The notes under the pieces: model-generated
What the model was told of the DNA's origin: nothing
The model's input: the letters and a program-made list of their open reading frames with translations, nothing else
The model's database searches: none
Program-made: the position numbers and the translations under genes
From: Aotearoamyces nothofagi
Lineage: Eukaryota > Ascomycota > Leotiomycetes > Leotiales > Tympanidaceae
Direction of reading: 5' to 3'
Assembly: GCA_015345905.1 (NCBI GenBank)
Contig: JADDTR010000005.1
Location: 310,001 to 374,000 of the forward strand
DNA length: 64,000 nt
Part shown: one piece after another, positions 38,284-47,782 of the stretch
How positions within the stretch are numbered: position 1 is the first letter of the stretch
Layout of the letters: every line of letters begins with the position of its first letter

Positions 38284-38535
38284 CTAGGTTCCAGCCTCTT
38301 CCGCAGAAGCCCAGTGGCTGGTTCTCAGTCCAGCCATGAAGTTGTAATTATCACCGCCGCCACTAGCATTATGAAATCTGCCATCAACCACCAGGCGGCA
38401 ACTCCCTCCTCCCTGAAATAGATGATTGCTTGTGTCGCCTTTGTCGCCGGCAACAGTTGGGGGAGGGCACCGCCACGCTAATATGGTGGTGGAAGTTATG
38501 GTGGTGGATGTGGTGGTAGTGTTGGTGTGAACCAT
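38284..38535 (-). pseudogene. fragment related to the 3' end of the repeat-protein gene
   Basis: The minus strand here reads a T-rich run, then TVAGDKGDTS and a GGGSCRLVVDGRF block. The big repeat protein ends with a T-rich run, then SVADAKGATG and EGREGAATGWW. DNA similarity by eye also covers GTGTCGCCTTTGTCGCCGGC here against TGTGGCGCCTTTGGCGTCGGC near 43350, and the GGTGGTGGAA blocks that follow in both. It looks like a partial, diverged copy about 5 kb from its relative. Whether it is expressed as a small protein (an ATG is present at 38535) is unknown. Confidence 0.4.
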
Positions 38536-38552
38536 TCTATAGAATAGAATGG
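38532..38552. repeat. short perfect inverted repeat
   Basis: CCATTCTAT (38532-38540) and ATAGAATGG (38544-38552) form a 9-bp stem with a 3-nt loop, directly beside the duplicated fragment. A second smaller palindrome (TTGGTT-C-AACCAA) lies at 38570-38582. These could be terminal or footprint sequences of a small mobile element, but no partner end was found. Confidence 0.5.
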
Positions 38553-40106
38553 CCCATCCTTTGTCGTAGTTGGTTCAACCAATACTGCATTGAAAATTCC
38601 ACCACGTTACCGGTTTAATCGACAAAGGTTGGTTACCCCCGCACCACTCAAAAGAAAGAAAAAGAAAAGGAAACAATTGTTCTATGTCTGCGATAGGATG
38701 GAGTATTAGATACCTAGAACTCTTCTCCTTTATACGACTGACTATGGGTATATTATTGGTAGCTATTGGCGGGAGAAGAGGTATTAACAGTCGTTCGTGT
38801 AGTGACGATGGTCCACGGTGATACAGTGATTCGAATTGAAAAGTTATTGCTGATGCTGCATATCTGAGAAACGACTGAGAGCTACTTGGTGAGAATGCAG
38901 CTGTCTTTCATGCCCCCTATCTGCATTCCCCGACGTTAATCGTTGATTGTGCCATCAACAGTAATGCAACAATCAAGCCATAAAGTCCTTAATAAACAGG
39001 CAAGGGCCAGTACAGTGATTGGAATGCGAAGAAGGAATTATGAGAAAGATCAAAATAGTAGGTTATAGGAACGTAAGACCTACTTCTAACCATCATATCA
39101 GGATGTAGAATGCCGGAAGACATGATGCCGATGCTCGACTTCGCCATGCCATACGAGGCACCGAAAGACGTAAAGTCTATGGAGATAGCACAGCCTAGAA
39201 CGCCGAAGAAAGACTTGGTATGAGGTTAGTTGGAGAGAGTTGTCAGAAATACCTATACATTAACACTAATTTGACTAGCAAGAGTTCGGTCGTAGTTTTA
39301 CTTACTGCATAAATGGGACTGTCAGGCAGTTAGCACTGGTTCGTAGCAAAGGCATCAGTTCGTTGCAAGGCTCTTGAAACCATGTTGAAGCCGACAAGGT
39401 AAGACCTTCCAACGATCATAATCCAACATTATAGATATCGATTGAACTCTGTTTCGTTGGTTAACGAGTCAAGCAGAAGGACCTATGATGTTACTAGGCC
39501 GTGAAGTAGAATATAAAATAGGATTTGAGACGCCTGTGTGAAGAAATGTTGAAGCTAAGGAGAGGTGAGAGAGGAGAAGCAAGCAAGAGGGAATTAAATA
39601 GAGAGGCGAGAGAGACAGAACAGTCTGGGAAAGTGCTTGGGAGAAAAAAAGAAAGTGCGAAACAGAGATAACTGATAACCGGTTCCTTGAGGATTCGTAT
39701 AGGAATGTGATCACCTCTACAGCCACAAAGCGGGTGACGAAATATATCTGATGCTATATTGGTGCCTAGGGTCACAAGGCAGCCGAGGGATTTCGTATTC
39801 AAGGGGGTTGAGCCCGTGCTGACTTTGGCTTGTAGCGCACGTGATCATGTCGATCTGAACGAGAGCTCCACATTTGTGGGTAGGATAGGATGATTAATAA
39901 GTATCATTTTCGTCAATTTAAGTTAATTCGTAGTATCTGTCAATTCAGACAACAATTAAAGCATCCAACATGTCAGAGAATTTTGAACTAGAAATACTGA
40001 TAATACCGCCCTTCGGCGGCAACAAAGTGCTCGTTGCATTGCATTAATTTTTGGACCGGCTTGTCATCCTGTGACAGGCCATAAACTCCCGAGTACGTAT
40101 CTCAAT

Positions 40107-42595
40107 CTACCATTCAAGGGGTTCCTTTAAAACCTCGCCTCTGTTTGTGGTTGGGACCTTTACAGGCTTTGCAGCAATTGGTCCACCTACGCCCTTTCGC
40201 TTCAAGTATCCACTGCCATCGAGCCAAGGTGTCTCACGGCTCATCTTCGCCTCGAAGTTCCTGATCTTATCTTCCATCTGCATTGTTAAGCCAATATCAT
40301 CAAGTCCGTTAACTAAGCAGTGTTTCCGGAACTCTTCAACCTCAAAGCTGCAGATCTTATTGCCAGATGCATCGTTGATTAACTGATTTGGGAGATCAAC
40401 TTCAATTTCCTTGCCAGCGCGAGCCTCGGCAGCGATTGCCTCAAGATCATCCTTATTGGGGATGACAATTGGAAGCATGCCATTCTTGAAAGTATTGTTG
40501 AAAAAGATGTCAGCGTACGAGGGCGCAATGACGCACTTAATGCCGAAGTCGAGAAGAGCCCAAGGGGCATGTTCTCGTGAACTTCCACAACCAAAATTGG
40601 GACCAGTGACTACAAGAATCTTTGATTTCCGGTATGGCTCTTGGTTGAGGATGAATTCTGGTTTCTCTGTTCCATCTTGGTTGAAACGGAGCTCATAGAA
40701 CAGTGCTGAGCCTAGGCCGGTACGTTTGATTGTCTTGAGGAATTGCTTTGGAATAATCGCATCGGTATCGACATTTGAACGGTCCAAGGGTGCTGCAATA
40801 CCCTTGAAGACCGTAAACTTTGGAAGACCTGCCGATTCACCGTGGGATGCCACCGTGTTTACTTGGGGTCCGCTGTCTTCTGGCTGGTCGCCAATAATTT
40901 CTCTCTCATCGTCATCAGTGTTGACTCGCTCATCAATCTCTGGCTTGACACTCATAGGTTTCGGAGAAGACTTCCGGCGGGGGGTCTCGGTATTAGCTAG
41001 ATTTCGAACGTCCGCAAGTTTGCCTGTAATAGCCGCGGCTGCAGCCATGGCTGGAGACATCAGATGAGTCCGACCTCCTGCACCTTGTCTGCCCTCGAAA
41101 TTTCGGTTACTGGTGCTGGCACATCGCTCTTTAGGCGAGAGAATATCAGGGTTCATGCCAAGGCACATACTGCAACCTGCCTCTCTCCACTCAAATCCGG
41201 CGTCAAGGAAAACCTTGTCAAGTCCCTCAGCCTCTGCCTGGTCCTTAATGAGACCTGAGCCAGGAACGATCATTGCCCGCATGATATTCGAAGCAACTTT
41301 TCTTCCCTTCGCAACTTTAGCCGCTGCCCGGAGATCTTCAATTCGCGAGTTGGTGCATGAGCCAATGAAGACCTTGTCGACTACGATATCCTGCATAGGT
41401 GTCCCAGCTGTGAGACCCATATATTCTAACTTTCTCCGCCCGGATGCTTGCTTCTCAGGTGTGGCAAAACTCTCAGGGTCTGGGACAACGCCAGTAATTG
41501 GGATCACGTCTTCTGGGCTCGTTCCCCAAGTGACAGTAGGGATGATATCCTTGGCATCTATAAAGACGTTCAGGTCATACTTCGCCCCAGGGTCAGACTG
41601 AAGGCTGGTCCAGTACTTGACAGCTTTGTTCCACTCCGCCGAACCATATTTTGGTGCTAGCGGTCGGTTCTTGAGATATTCGAACGTTATCTCATCTGGT
41701 GCGACCATGCCAGCTCTAGCACCACCCTCGATGGACATGTTGCACATTGACATTCTCGCTTCCATGCTCAAGTTTCGAACGGCAGATCCGCAGAATTCGA
41801 TGACAGCACCAGTACCGCCAGCAGTGCCGATTTGTCCGATGGCGTACAAAACGATGTCTTTCGAGCCGACGCCTGGTAGGAGCTCGCCATCAATCTGAAT
41901 TCGCATGTTTTTGCTTCGCTTTGTGATGAGGGTTTGTGTTGCGAGAACATGTTCAACCTCGCTGGTACCAATACCGAAAGCTAAGGCACCAAACGCACCA
42001 TGTGTTGAAGTATGACTGTCACCACAGACCAATGTACTCCCTGGGAGCGTGAAGCCTTGTTCAGGGCCAATAACATGCACGATACCTTGGCGTTTGTCGG
42101 CAAGGCCGAAGTATGTAATGCCGAAGTCCTTCACGTTATCCTCGAGGGTCATGCATTGTAGTCTCGAATCTTCTTCTTCGACGAATGTTGCGATGTCCTT
42201 CATACCTTTGCGAGATGTAGTGGGGACATTCTGAAGAAACAATTAGCCAGATATGCGAATGAGAGAACTGGGTAAACGTACATGATCTGTTGTTGCAAGA
42301 GTGCAGTCTGGTCGTCGAACCTTTCGTCCAGCGTTCTTTAAGCCCTCAAAAGCTTGCTGTTGCACTGATTAGCTTCTAGGTCGCGAGAGAACTATTCAGA
42401 TGCCATACTGGAGATGTAACTTCATGAACCAAATGCCTGTCTATCTGGTAGTCAGTTTTGAGCGTGCAGTAGGTGACATATATCGTGCGACTCACCAATG
42501 TAGAGCAGGATTGTACCATCAAGTCTCTCATCCACGATATGATCTTGGAAGACCTTATCGTAGAGCGTTTGCGGTCTACCTTCTGCGGTAGGCAT
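40107..42595 (-). CDS. LEU1: 3-isopropylmalate dehydratase (fused large + small subunits)
   Basis: Isomerises 2- to 3-isopropylmalate, step two of leucine synthesis, using a [4Fe-4S] cluster. 776 aa from 42595-42496, 42440-42409, 42356-42282 and 42230-40107, with three introns of 51-55 nt near the 5' end. Junctions restore [22 protein letters not shown] and [12 protein letters not shown]. Cluster ligands are C361 (GSCTNSR), C422 and C425 ([10 protein letters not shown]). The catalytic H-x-G blocks [19 protein letters not shown] are intact. After a short Ser/Glu-rich linker, the LeuD-like swivel domain follows ([19 protein letters not shown], then [17 protein letters not shown]). Length agrees with yeast Leu1 (about 780 aa). 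Upstream DNA carries two overlapping CCG-N5-CGG elements and a CACGTG box. Confidence 0.98.
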
Positions 42596-42735
42596 TATGT
42601 AGGAATCGCGACGGATACGATAATATGAAAGTGTGTTGGTGACAGTAATTCAGGTATTGTTGACATGGAACACTTGAGATCCTAAAAAGTGCCACCCCGC
42701 AATATATCATGCATTCAACTGCAAAGGCCGATACA

Positions 42736-42753
42736 CCGGAGTCCGGTTCTCGG
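42736..42753. promoter_or_regulatory. overlapping CCG-N5-CGG elements upstream of LEU1
   Basis: CCGGAGTCCGG (42736-42746) and CCGGTTCTCGG (42743-42753) overlap and share the middle CCGG. Inverted CCG triplets are the classic half-sites of Zn2Cys6 regulators. Yeast Leu3 uses a 4-nt spacer, so the 5-nt spacing here is not a canonical Leu3 site. The pair lies about 140 bp upstream of the LEU1 start codon. Functional use is inference. Confidence 0.35.
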
Positions 42754-43146
42754 AGACTGGCTTACTCTGCGGAAACCCTAGAAATAACCCTCGTATTATT
42801 GGTTGAGCGCCCCACCACTACGCGACACGGCGTAGTAAATGCTGGGCAGGAAATCGACGGGAAAGTCATTAGTTGCGAGATCGCAATTACGACCTCGCTG
42901 CTGCACGACGACGTATTCACCGGTCACGTGAGTATATCAATATTGGCATTGGGTAAAGACTGAAATTATTAATGACTCTCACTGGACATAGGAAGGTAAT
43001 TTAAAATTATGAATCAAGAGAGTCGGACTTATAATATCATGGTCAGATAGCAGCGAGAGCATTCAAATCATAATGTCGCTATCTCAGGGCAGCAGATTGT
43101 TCAACTGTGTTTATTGTTTATTGTGTATTTCTATTGTTTGGTGCAC

Positions 43147-43193
43147 AATCGTCAGAATTGACCACCTTCGGTGGGTGGTCAATTCTGACGATT
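43147..43193. repeat. perfect 20-bp inverted repeat (hairpin)
   Basis: Arms AATCGTCAGAATTGACCACC (43147-43166) and its exact reverse complement (43174-43193) are separated by 7 nt (TTCGGTG). It sits about 57 bp beyond the stop codon of the repeat-protein gene, so in that transcript it would form a stable 3' stem-loop. It may instead be a palindromic insertion or a recent element footprint, since such perfection suggests little time for decay. Confidence 0.85.
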
Positions 43194-43249
43194 AGTGATA
43201 ATGATAATAATAGTGTCCCCATAGACCACCCCACCCACCACCGCGCCAC

Positions 43250-46200
43250 CTACCACATCCCCATAACCATACCCACCAACACCGTCACTACGAACCCTGT
43301 TATCCACCACCCGGTGGCAGCACCCTCCCTCCCCTCAGGCAAAGGAACGCCTGTGGCGCCTTTGGCGTCGGCGACGCTGGGGAGGGTTAGAAGGTGGGTG
43401 GGCGCCGCCACGTTCCCAGACGTGGTGGTGGAAATGGTAGTGTCGGATATTGTGGTGGGAGGCGCTGTGGGTGTCTTCGGTGGTGTGAGGGTGGTGGCTG
43501 GTAAGGGGAGTTCTAAAAAAACGCCTGCCCCTGCTGGTTTGTCAGCTTCAGTGATAGTTTCATTGACTGTTGCTGGTTTGTCAGCTTCAGTAATAGTTTC
43601 ATAGACTGTTGCTGGTTTTACAGCTTCAGTAGTGGTCTTGTTGCTTCTTGCTGGTTTGACAGCTTCGGCGATAGTTTCATTGACTGTTGCTGGTTTGTCA
43701 GCTTCAGTGATGATTTTATAGACTGTTGCTGGTTTTACAGCTTCAGTAGTTGTTTTGTTGCTTCTTGCTGGTTTTACAGCTTCGGCGATAGTTTCATGGA
43801 CTGTTGCTGGTTTTACAGCTTCAGTGATGATTTCATAGACTGTTGCTGGCTTTACAGCTTCAGTAGTGGTCTTGTTGCTTCTTGCTGGTTTGACAGCTTC
43901 GGCGATAGTTTCATTGACTGTTGCTGGTTTGTCAGCTTCAGTGATGATTTTATAGACTGTTGCTGGTTTTACAGCTTCAGTAGTGGTTTTGTTGCTTCTT
44001 GCTGGTTTGACAGCTTCGGCGATAGTTTCATTGACTGTTGCTGGCTTTACAGCTTCAGTAGTGGTTTTGTTGCTTCTTGCCGGTTTGACAGCTTCGGCGA
44101 TAGTTTCATGGACTGTTGCTGGCTTTACAGCTTCAGTAGTTGTTTTGTTGCTTCTTGCTGGTTTTACAGCTTCGGCGATAGTTTCATGGACTGTTGCTGG
44201 TTTTACAGCTTCAGTGATGATTTCATAGACTGTTGCTGGCTTTACAGCTTCAGTAGTGGTTTTGTTGCTTCTTGCCGGTTTGACAGCTTCGGCGATAGTT
44301 TCATGGACTGTTGCTGGCTTTACAGCTTCAGTGATGATTTTATAGACTGTTGCTGGTTTTACAGCTTCAGTGGTGGTTTTGTTGCTTCTTGCTGGTTTTA
44401 CAGCTTCGGCGATAGTTTCATGGACTGTTGCTGGCTTTACAGCTTCAGTGATAGTTTCGTTGCCTCCTGCTGGTTTGACAGCTTTGGCGATCCTCTCGTT
44501 GCTTATTGCTGGCTTTGCAGCTGAACTGCCTTCTACGAAGTTCCATTGGTCTGGTTTGCTTGTCCAGTGACCCTCCCGCCAGGCTCGGACGGTTTCTCTT
44601 CTCTCGCGCCGCTTCTCAGCAGCTGCTTTTTGCTGTCTTTTCCGTTCAGTTTTCTCAGCTTTTATTGCCTCCTCTCTTTTGGCCGTGGCGGCCGCAAGGC
44701 TTGCAATTGTCCTTTTGGTGAGAGAGTCATGCTCTTCGTGGTGGGAGATAATCTCTGAACCGACTTGTGCAGTCTCATCCGAGCTAATTGGTAGTTCGTC
44801 ATCCCAACAGCCCGTTCGAAGGTTCGCTCCTGTGGGACCTAGGTAGTCTTCGCTTTCGCGATAACTTCGCCGAAGTGCACGAATATTTCTCTCTTCAGAA
44901 ATTTTATGTATGTTGGGTGGTGACGTGCTTGCCTCCGGGTTGGAAGCTAGGGTTTTGCTCATATCCCCTGGCAAGGTAGAGATCCCGAAGCTTCCCTTTC
45001 GACTCATGGGGGTGCGGGTGGGTGTGTCGGGTTCATCCGCCTCAAAGACGTCGAAGTGAACATGGTTCGCAGCCTTTGCCGCGCTGGATGTCGATGCATC
45101 ACCCTTACCAAGGTTGTCAGCAGGGATGGGGTGTGTCTCGGTCGCAATGAGCATCGGATGACAACGACCGACTACATTCGAGTCTTTGGAGACCTCTGTT
45201 TGCGGGGTTTTACGTGTAGTGACCGCAGTCATCGGTGGGACAAAATAGGCCGGTGTACGGTGGTCATCCGCTTCTGTCTGAGGACGTTCTTCAATTAGAT
45301 GGTTGCTTGCCATCATGTTATCGAGTGCTGAAATTACAAAATCATTGGCTGCAAAGAGCTCCTTGCGAAGGGGACTGGTCCTTTGCATCTGATCAGAGGC
45401 CATATCTGTTCGGCGAGCTGTGATAGGCGTGAGATGAGGTAAAATTATAGCTTCGGAAGGATTTGCGTGCGGAATGACATCTGCTTCTTGGTGACTATCA
45501 TCCTTTCTATTGTGAATAAGTTTGATCGGTGTTAAAACGGTTGAAACAGAGGATCTGAGTTGTCCATTGCGGGGACTATCAGCCTGGCGCTGGACGGGAT
45601 CGGTATTTCGACGCACTATGACCGGTGCCACAACAGGTGGAGAAAACGAGTATCTGGGTCCATCACTGGCCCTCTTGGCACGTACCTGGATCCGGTCGTA
45701 TGTGTTCCGTGGACCTATGACCGGTGCGGCAGTAGTTGAAGCAAGAAATAGTCTAGGTTGTATAATGGGGGCCTGACCAATATGAGTCGTTGTATTTGGC
45801 CCATGGTGAGGGCTGCGTATAATCGCAGTGTCCTTAGAACCAGAAGGACTATGTTCATCAATGCCTTGACAATTGTTGAGTGGTGCCACTGCCTTTTTAG
45901 CTGGTGTATGATGGGGGCTGCGTATAATCGCAGTGCCCTTAGAACCAGAAGAGCTGTGCCCATCAATGCCTCGATAATCGAGTGCTGTTGCCTTTTCGGC
46001 TGGCGTATAATGAGGGCTGTGTATAATCACAGTGCCCTTAGAGCCACAAGGGCTATATTCGTTCGTACCTCGAATGTTGCCAAGTGCTGCCAATGCCTTT
46101 TCGGCTGGCGTATAGCAAGGGTTGTGTATAATCACAGTGCCCTTAGAGCCACAAGGGCTATATTCATTCGTACCTCGAATGCTGTCAACTGCTGCCAATG

Positions 46201-47769
46201 CCTTTTCGGCTGGCGTATAATGAGGGCTGTGTATAATCACAGTGCCCTTAGAGCCGCAAGGGCTATATTCATTCGTACCTCGAATGTTGCCAAGTGCTGC
46301 CAATGCTTTTTCGGCTGGCGTATAATGAGGGCTGTGTATAATCACAGTGTCCTCGGAGCCGCAAGGGCTATACTCGTTGGCATTTCGAATCTCGTAGATT
46401 GATGCCGCTACTTTTTTAGCTGGCGTATAAAGAGGACTGCGTATAATCACAGTGACCTCAGAGCCGCGAGGGCTATATTCATGGGTACATCGAATAATGT
46501 CAAGTGCTGCCAATGCCTTTTCGGCTGGCATATTTTGAGGGCTGTGTATAATCACAGTGTCCTCAGAGCCGTAAAGGCTATATTCATCGGTACCTCGAAT
46601 GTCGTTACGTGTTGCCCATGCATCTTCAGCTAGCATTCGTACTTCAGGTGAAGCATCGGAGTGCTTAGGAATGATGATTTTGGATGAGCGGAGTTTGAAG
46701 TGCGTGATTGGCAAGTTTTGTCTATCTTCGCGTTCCTTCTCAAACACTTCGACTTTTGTCAATACGGACTGTGCTGAAGAACTGAAGGTAGCGGCGCTTG
46801 AAGTGGAAGCGCTGCTACTGTCAGTACTTGCTTTTAATGTTTTACTGAAGCTTAGCTTCGTGCGGAGAGCATTCGTGCGTCTTGTAAGGCCACACATGGT
46901 GGCATTTCCATTCCCAGTCCTGTTGATTGATGCAGCACGACAAAGTCTACCCGTTTTCTTTGGGATTTCGTCTGTTTTGACCGGGATAGGGGCTGTCTTC
47001 TGATTGGGGTTGATACCTCCGGTCTTCACTGGGCTCGTGATACTTTCGACATGGGTGGTATGTATCTCTACAGCCTTTGATGGACCTGCGATGACTCTCT
47101 TGGGAGTTGGTGTCTTTGACGCCTTGCTAAAGGATACCATGCGACGTAACCTCTTAGCCACACTCGCCTTTTCCCCTTCACTACCAGGGGCGGTAGCATT
47201 CCTGGCTCTAACTGGAATACGGCTTGCTTTTGATTGACCTTTGGGTTTGGAATCGGAGCATGTGGGTTTGACTCTCTGGGGAATTTTGCTCTTCCGGGTA
47301 GACTTAGTCTTGAGACCACTGTCTTTTTCTGCATCTATGGATATGTTAGGCAATCGATAGCTGCTGGAGTTAGAACATAACTTACTATTTACTGAATTAC
47401 CCCCATTATCTTTGTCGCTCTTGGTAGACGAAGATGTTCGGAAAGGTAGGGCTTTTAAGGCATCGCCAACTGGCGTAGGTTCCTCAGTGTTTAGACTAGA
47501 GTCTTATCAGTAGCGATTCATTGTTGGAAGGAGTACTAGGAAATGTGAACATACTTTTTACGGAGGGTTCCTCCTCTCTCTCGACGATTAGCAGGCATAA
47601 TTCGGCTCAATGCGTGACCCATGGCTGCCAAAGAAGTTGAGCGACTACCAATGCGAGAGGGGGATCGAACCAATCCTGATCCTGATTGGCTTTTGGTATC
47701 CTTGACTGTGCAAGGGTGGCCATGAACTGTAGGGCACATGCCGGATGCTGGGTTCTTTATGCTATCCAT
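43250..47769 (-). CDS. large repeat-built protein of unknown function with hydrophobic C-terminal tail
   Basis: 1469 aa from 47769-47555, 47495-47386 and 47334-43250 (introns 59 and 51 nt, GT-AG). The N-terminal 300 residues are basic and Ser/Thr/Pro-rich. Then about eight copies of a 35-aa repeat occur (SPCGSKGTVIIHSPHYTPAE core). Next come a disordered stretch and a highly charged, probably coiled segment rich in E, K, R and A (KREEAIKAEKTERKRQQKAA). After that come about 25 copies of a 13-aa repeat (ETIAEAVKPARSN / KTTTEAVKPATVY). A Thr/Pro-rich linker precedes a final hydrophobic segment of about 20 aa (WWITGFVVTVLVGMVMGMW), like a tail anchor. No known domain is seen. The ATG at 47769 has a good context (GTCGAAATGG), but the frame continues open through six upstream mini-exons to an ATG at 48298, which would add 64 residues. 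Confidence 0.75.
43530..44500 (-). repeat. 39-nt (13-aa) coding tandem repeat, about 25 copies
   Basis: Each unit encodes x-x-I/T-x-E-A-V/D-K-P-A-x-x-x. Three unit types (ETIAEAVKPARSN, KTTTEAVKPATVY/H, E/KIITEAVKPATVH) recur in the same order, making a 117-nt higher-order repeat in much of the array. Copies are nearly identical at DNA level, so expansion looks recent and copy number is likely variable between strains. Long frames on the opposite strand are artefacts of this periodicity. Confidence 0.93.
45790..46625 (-). repeat. 105-nt (35-aa) coding tandem repeat, about 8 copies
   Basis: Units are spaced exactly 105 bp where checked (TTTTCGGCTGG landmarks at 45994 and 46099 on the plus strand). 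They encode EYSPCGSKGTVIIHSPHY followed by TPAEKALAALGNIRGTN. Central copies are near-identical and outer copies are diverged, the usual pattern of unequal-exchange homogenisation. Confidence 0.9.
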
Positions 47770-47782
47770 TTCGACCTTGAGT

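Larger units (their letters stand above)
37104..40106. other. 3 kb intergenic region with a duplicated gene fragment
   Basis: No intact gene. 37356-37832 carries overlapping open frames on both strands without a recognisable domain. 38284-38535 resembles the 3' end of the repeat-protein gene at 43250 (listed separately). A small inverted repeat lies at 38532-38552. From 38.6 to 40.1 kb I see nothing further. Confidence 0.5.
42596..43249. other. LEU1 promoter and downstream flank of the repeat-protein gene
   Basis: 650 bp. It holds two overlapping CCG-N5-CGG sites (42736-42753), a CACGTG box (42925-42930), and a long perfect hairpin (43147-43193). No coding sequence is recognised. Confidence 0.6.

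Noticed and set aside
43796-44524. 242-codon plus-strand frame rich in C, F, S and W
   Set aside because: Antisense shadow of the 39-nt repeat array, whose period is a multiple of three and so keeps other frames open.
45758-46402. 214-codon plus-strand frame with repeated YNRSALR units
   Set aside because: Antisense shadow of the 105-nt coding repeat.
47640-47680. tRNA T-loop-like GGTTCGATCCC on the minus strand
   Set aside because: Lies inside coding exon 1 of the repeat-protein gene (GLVRSPSRIG), with no acceptor stem or anticodon arm nearby.
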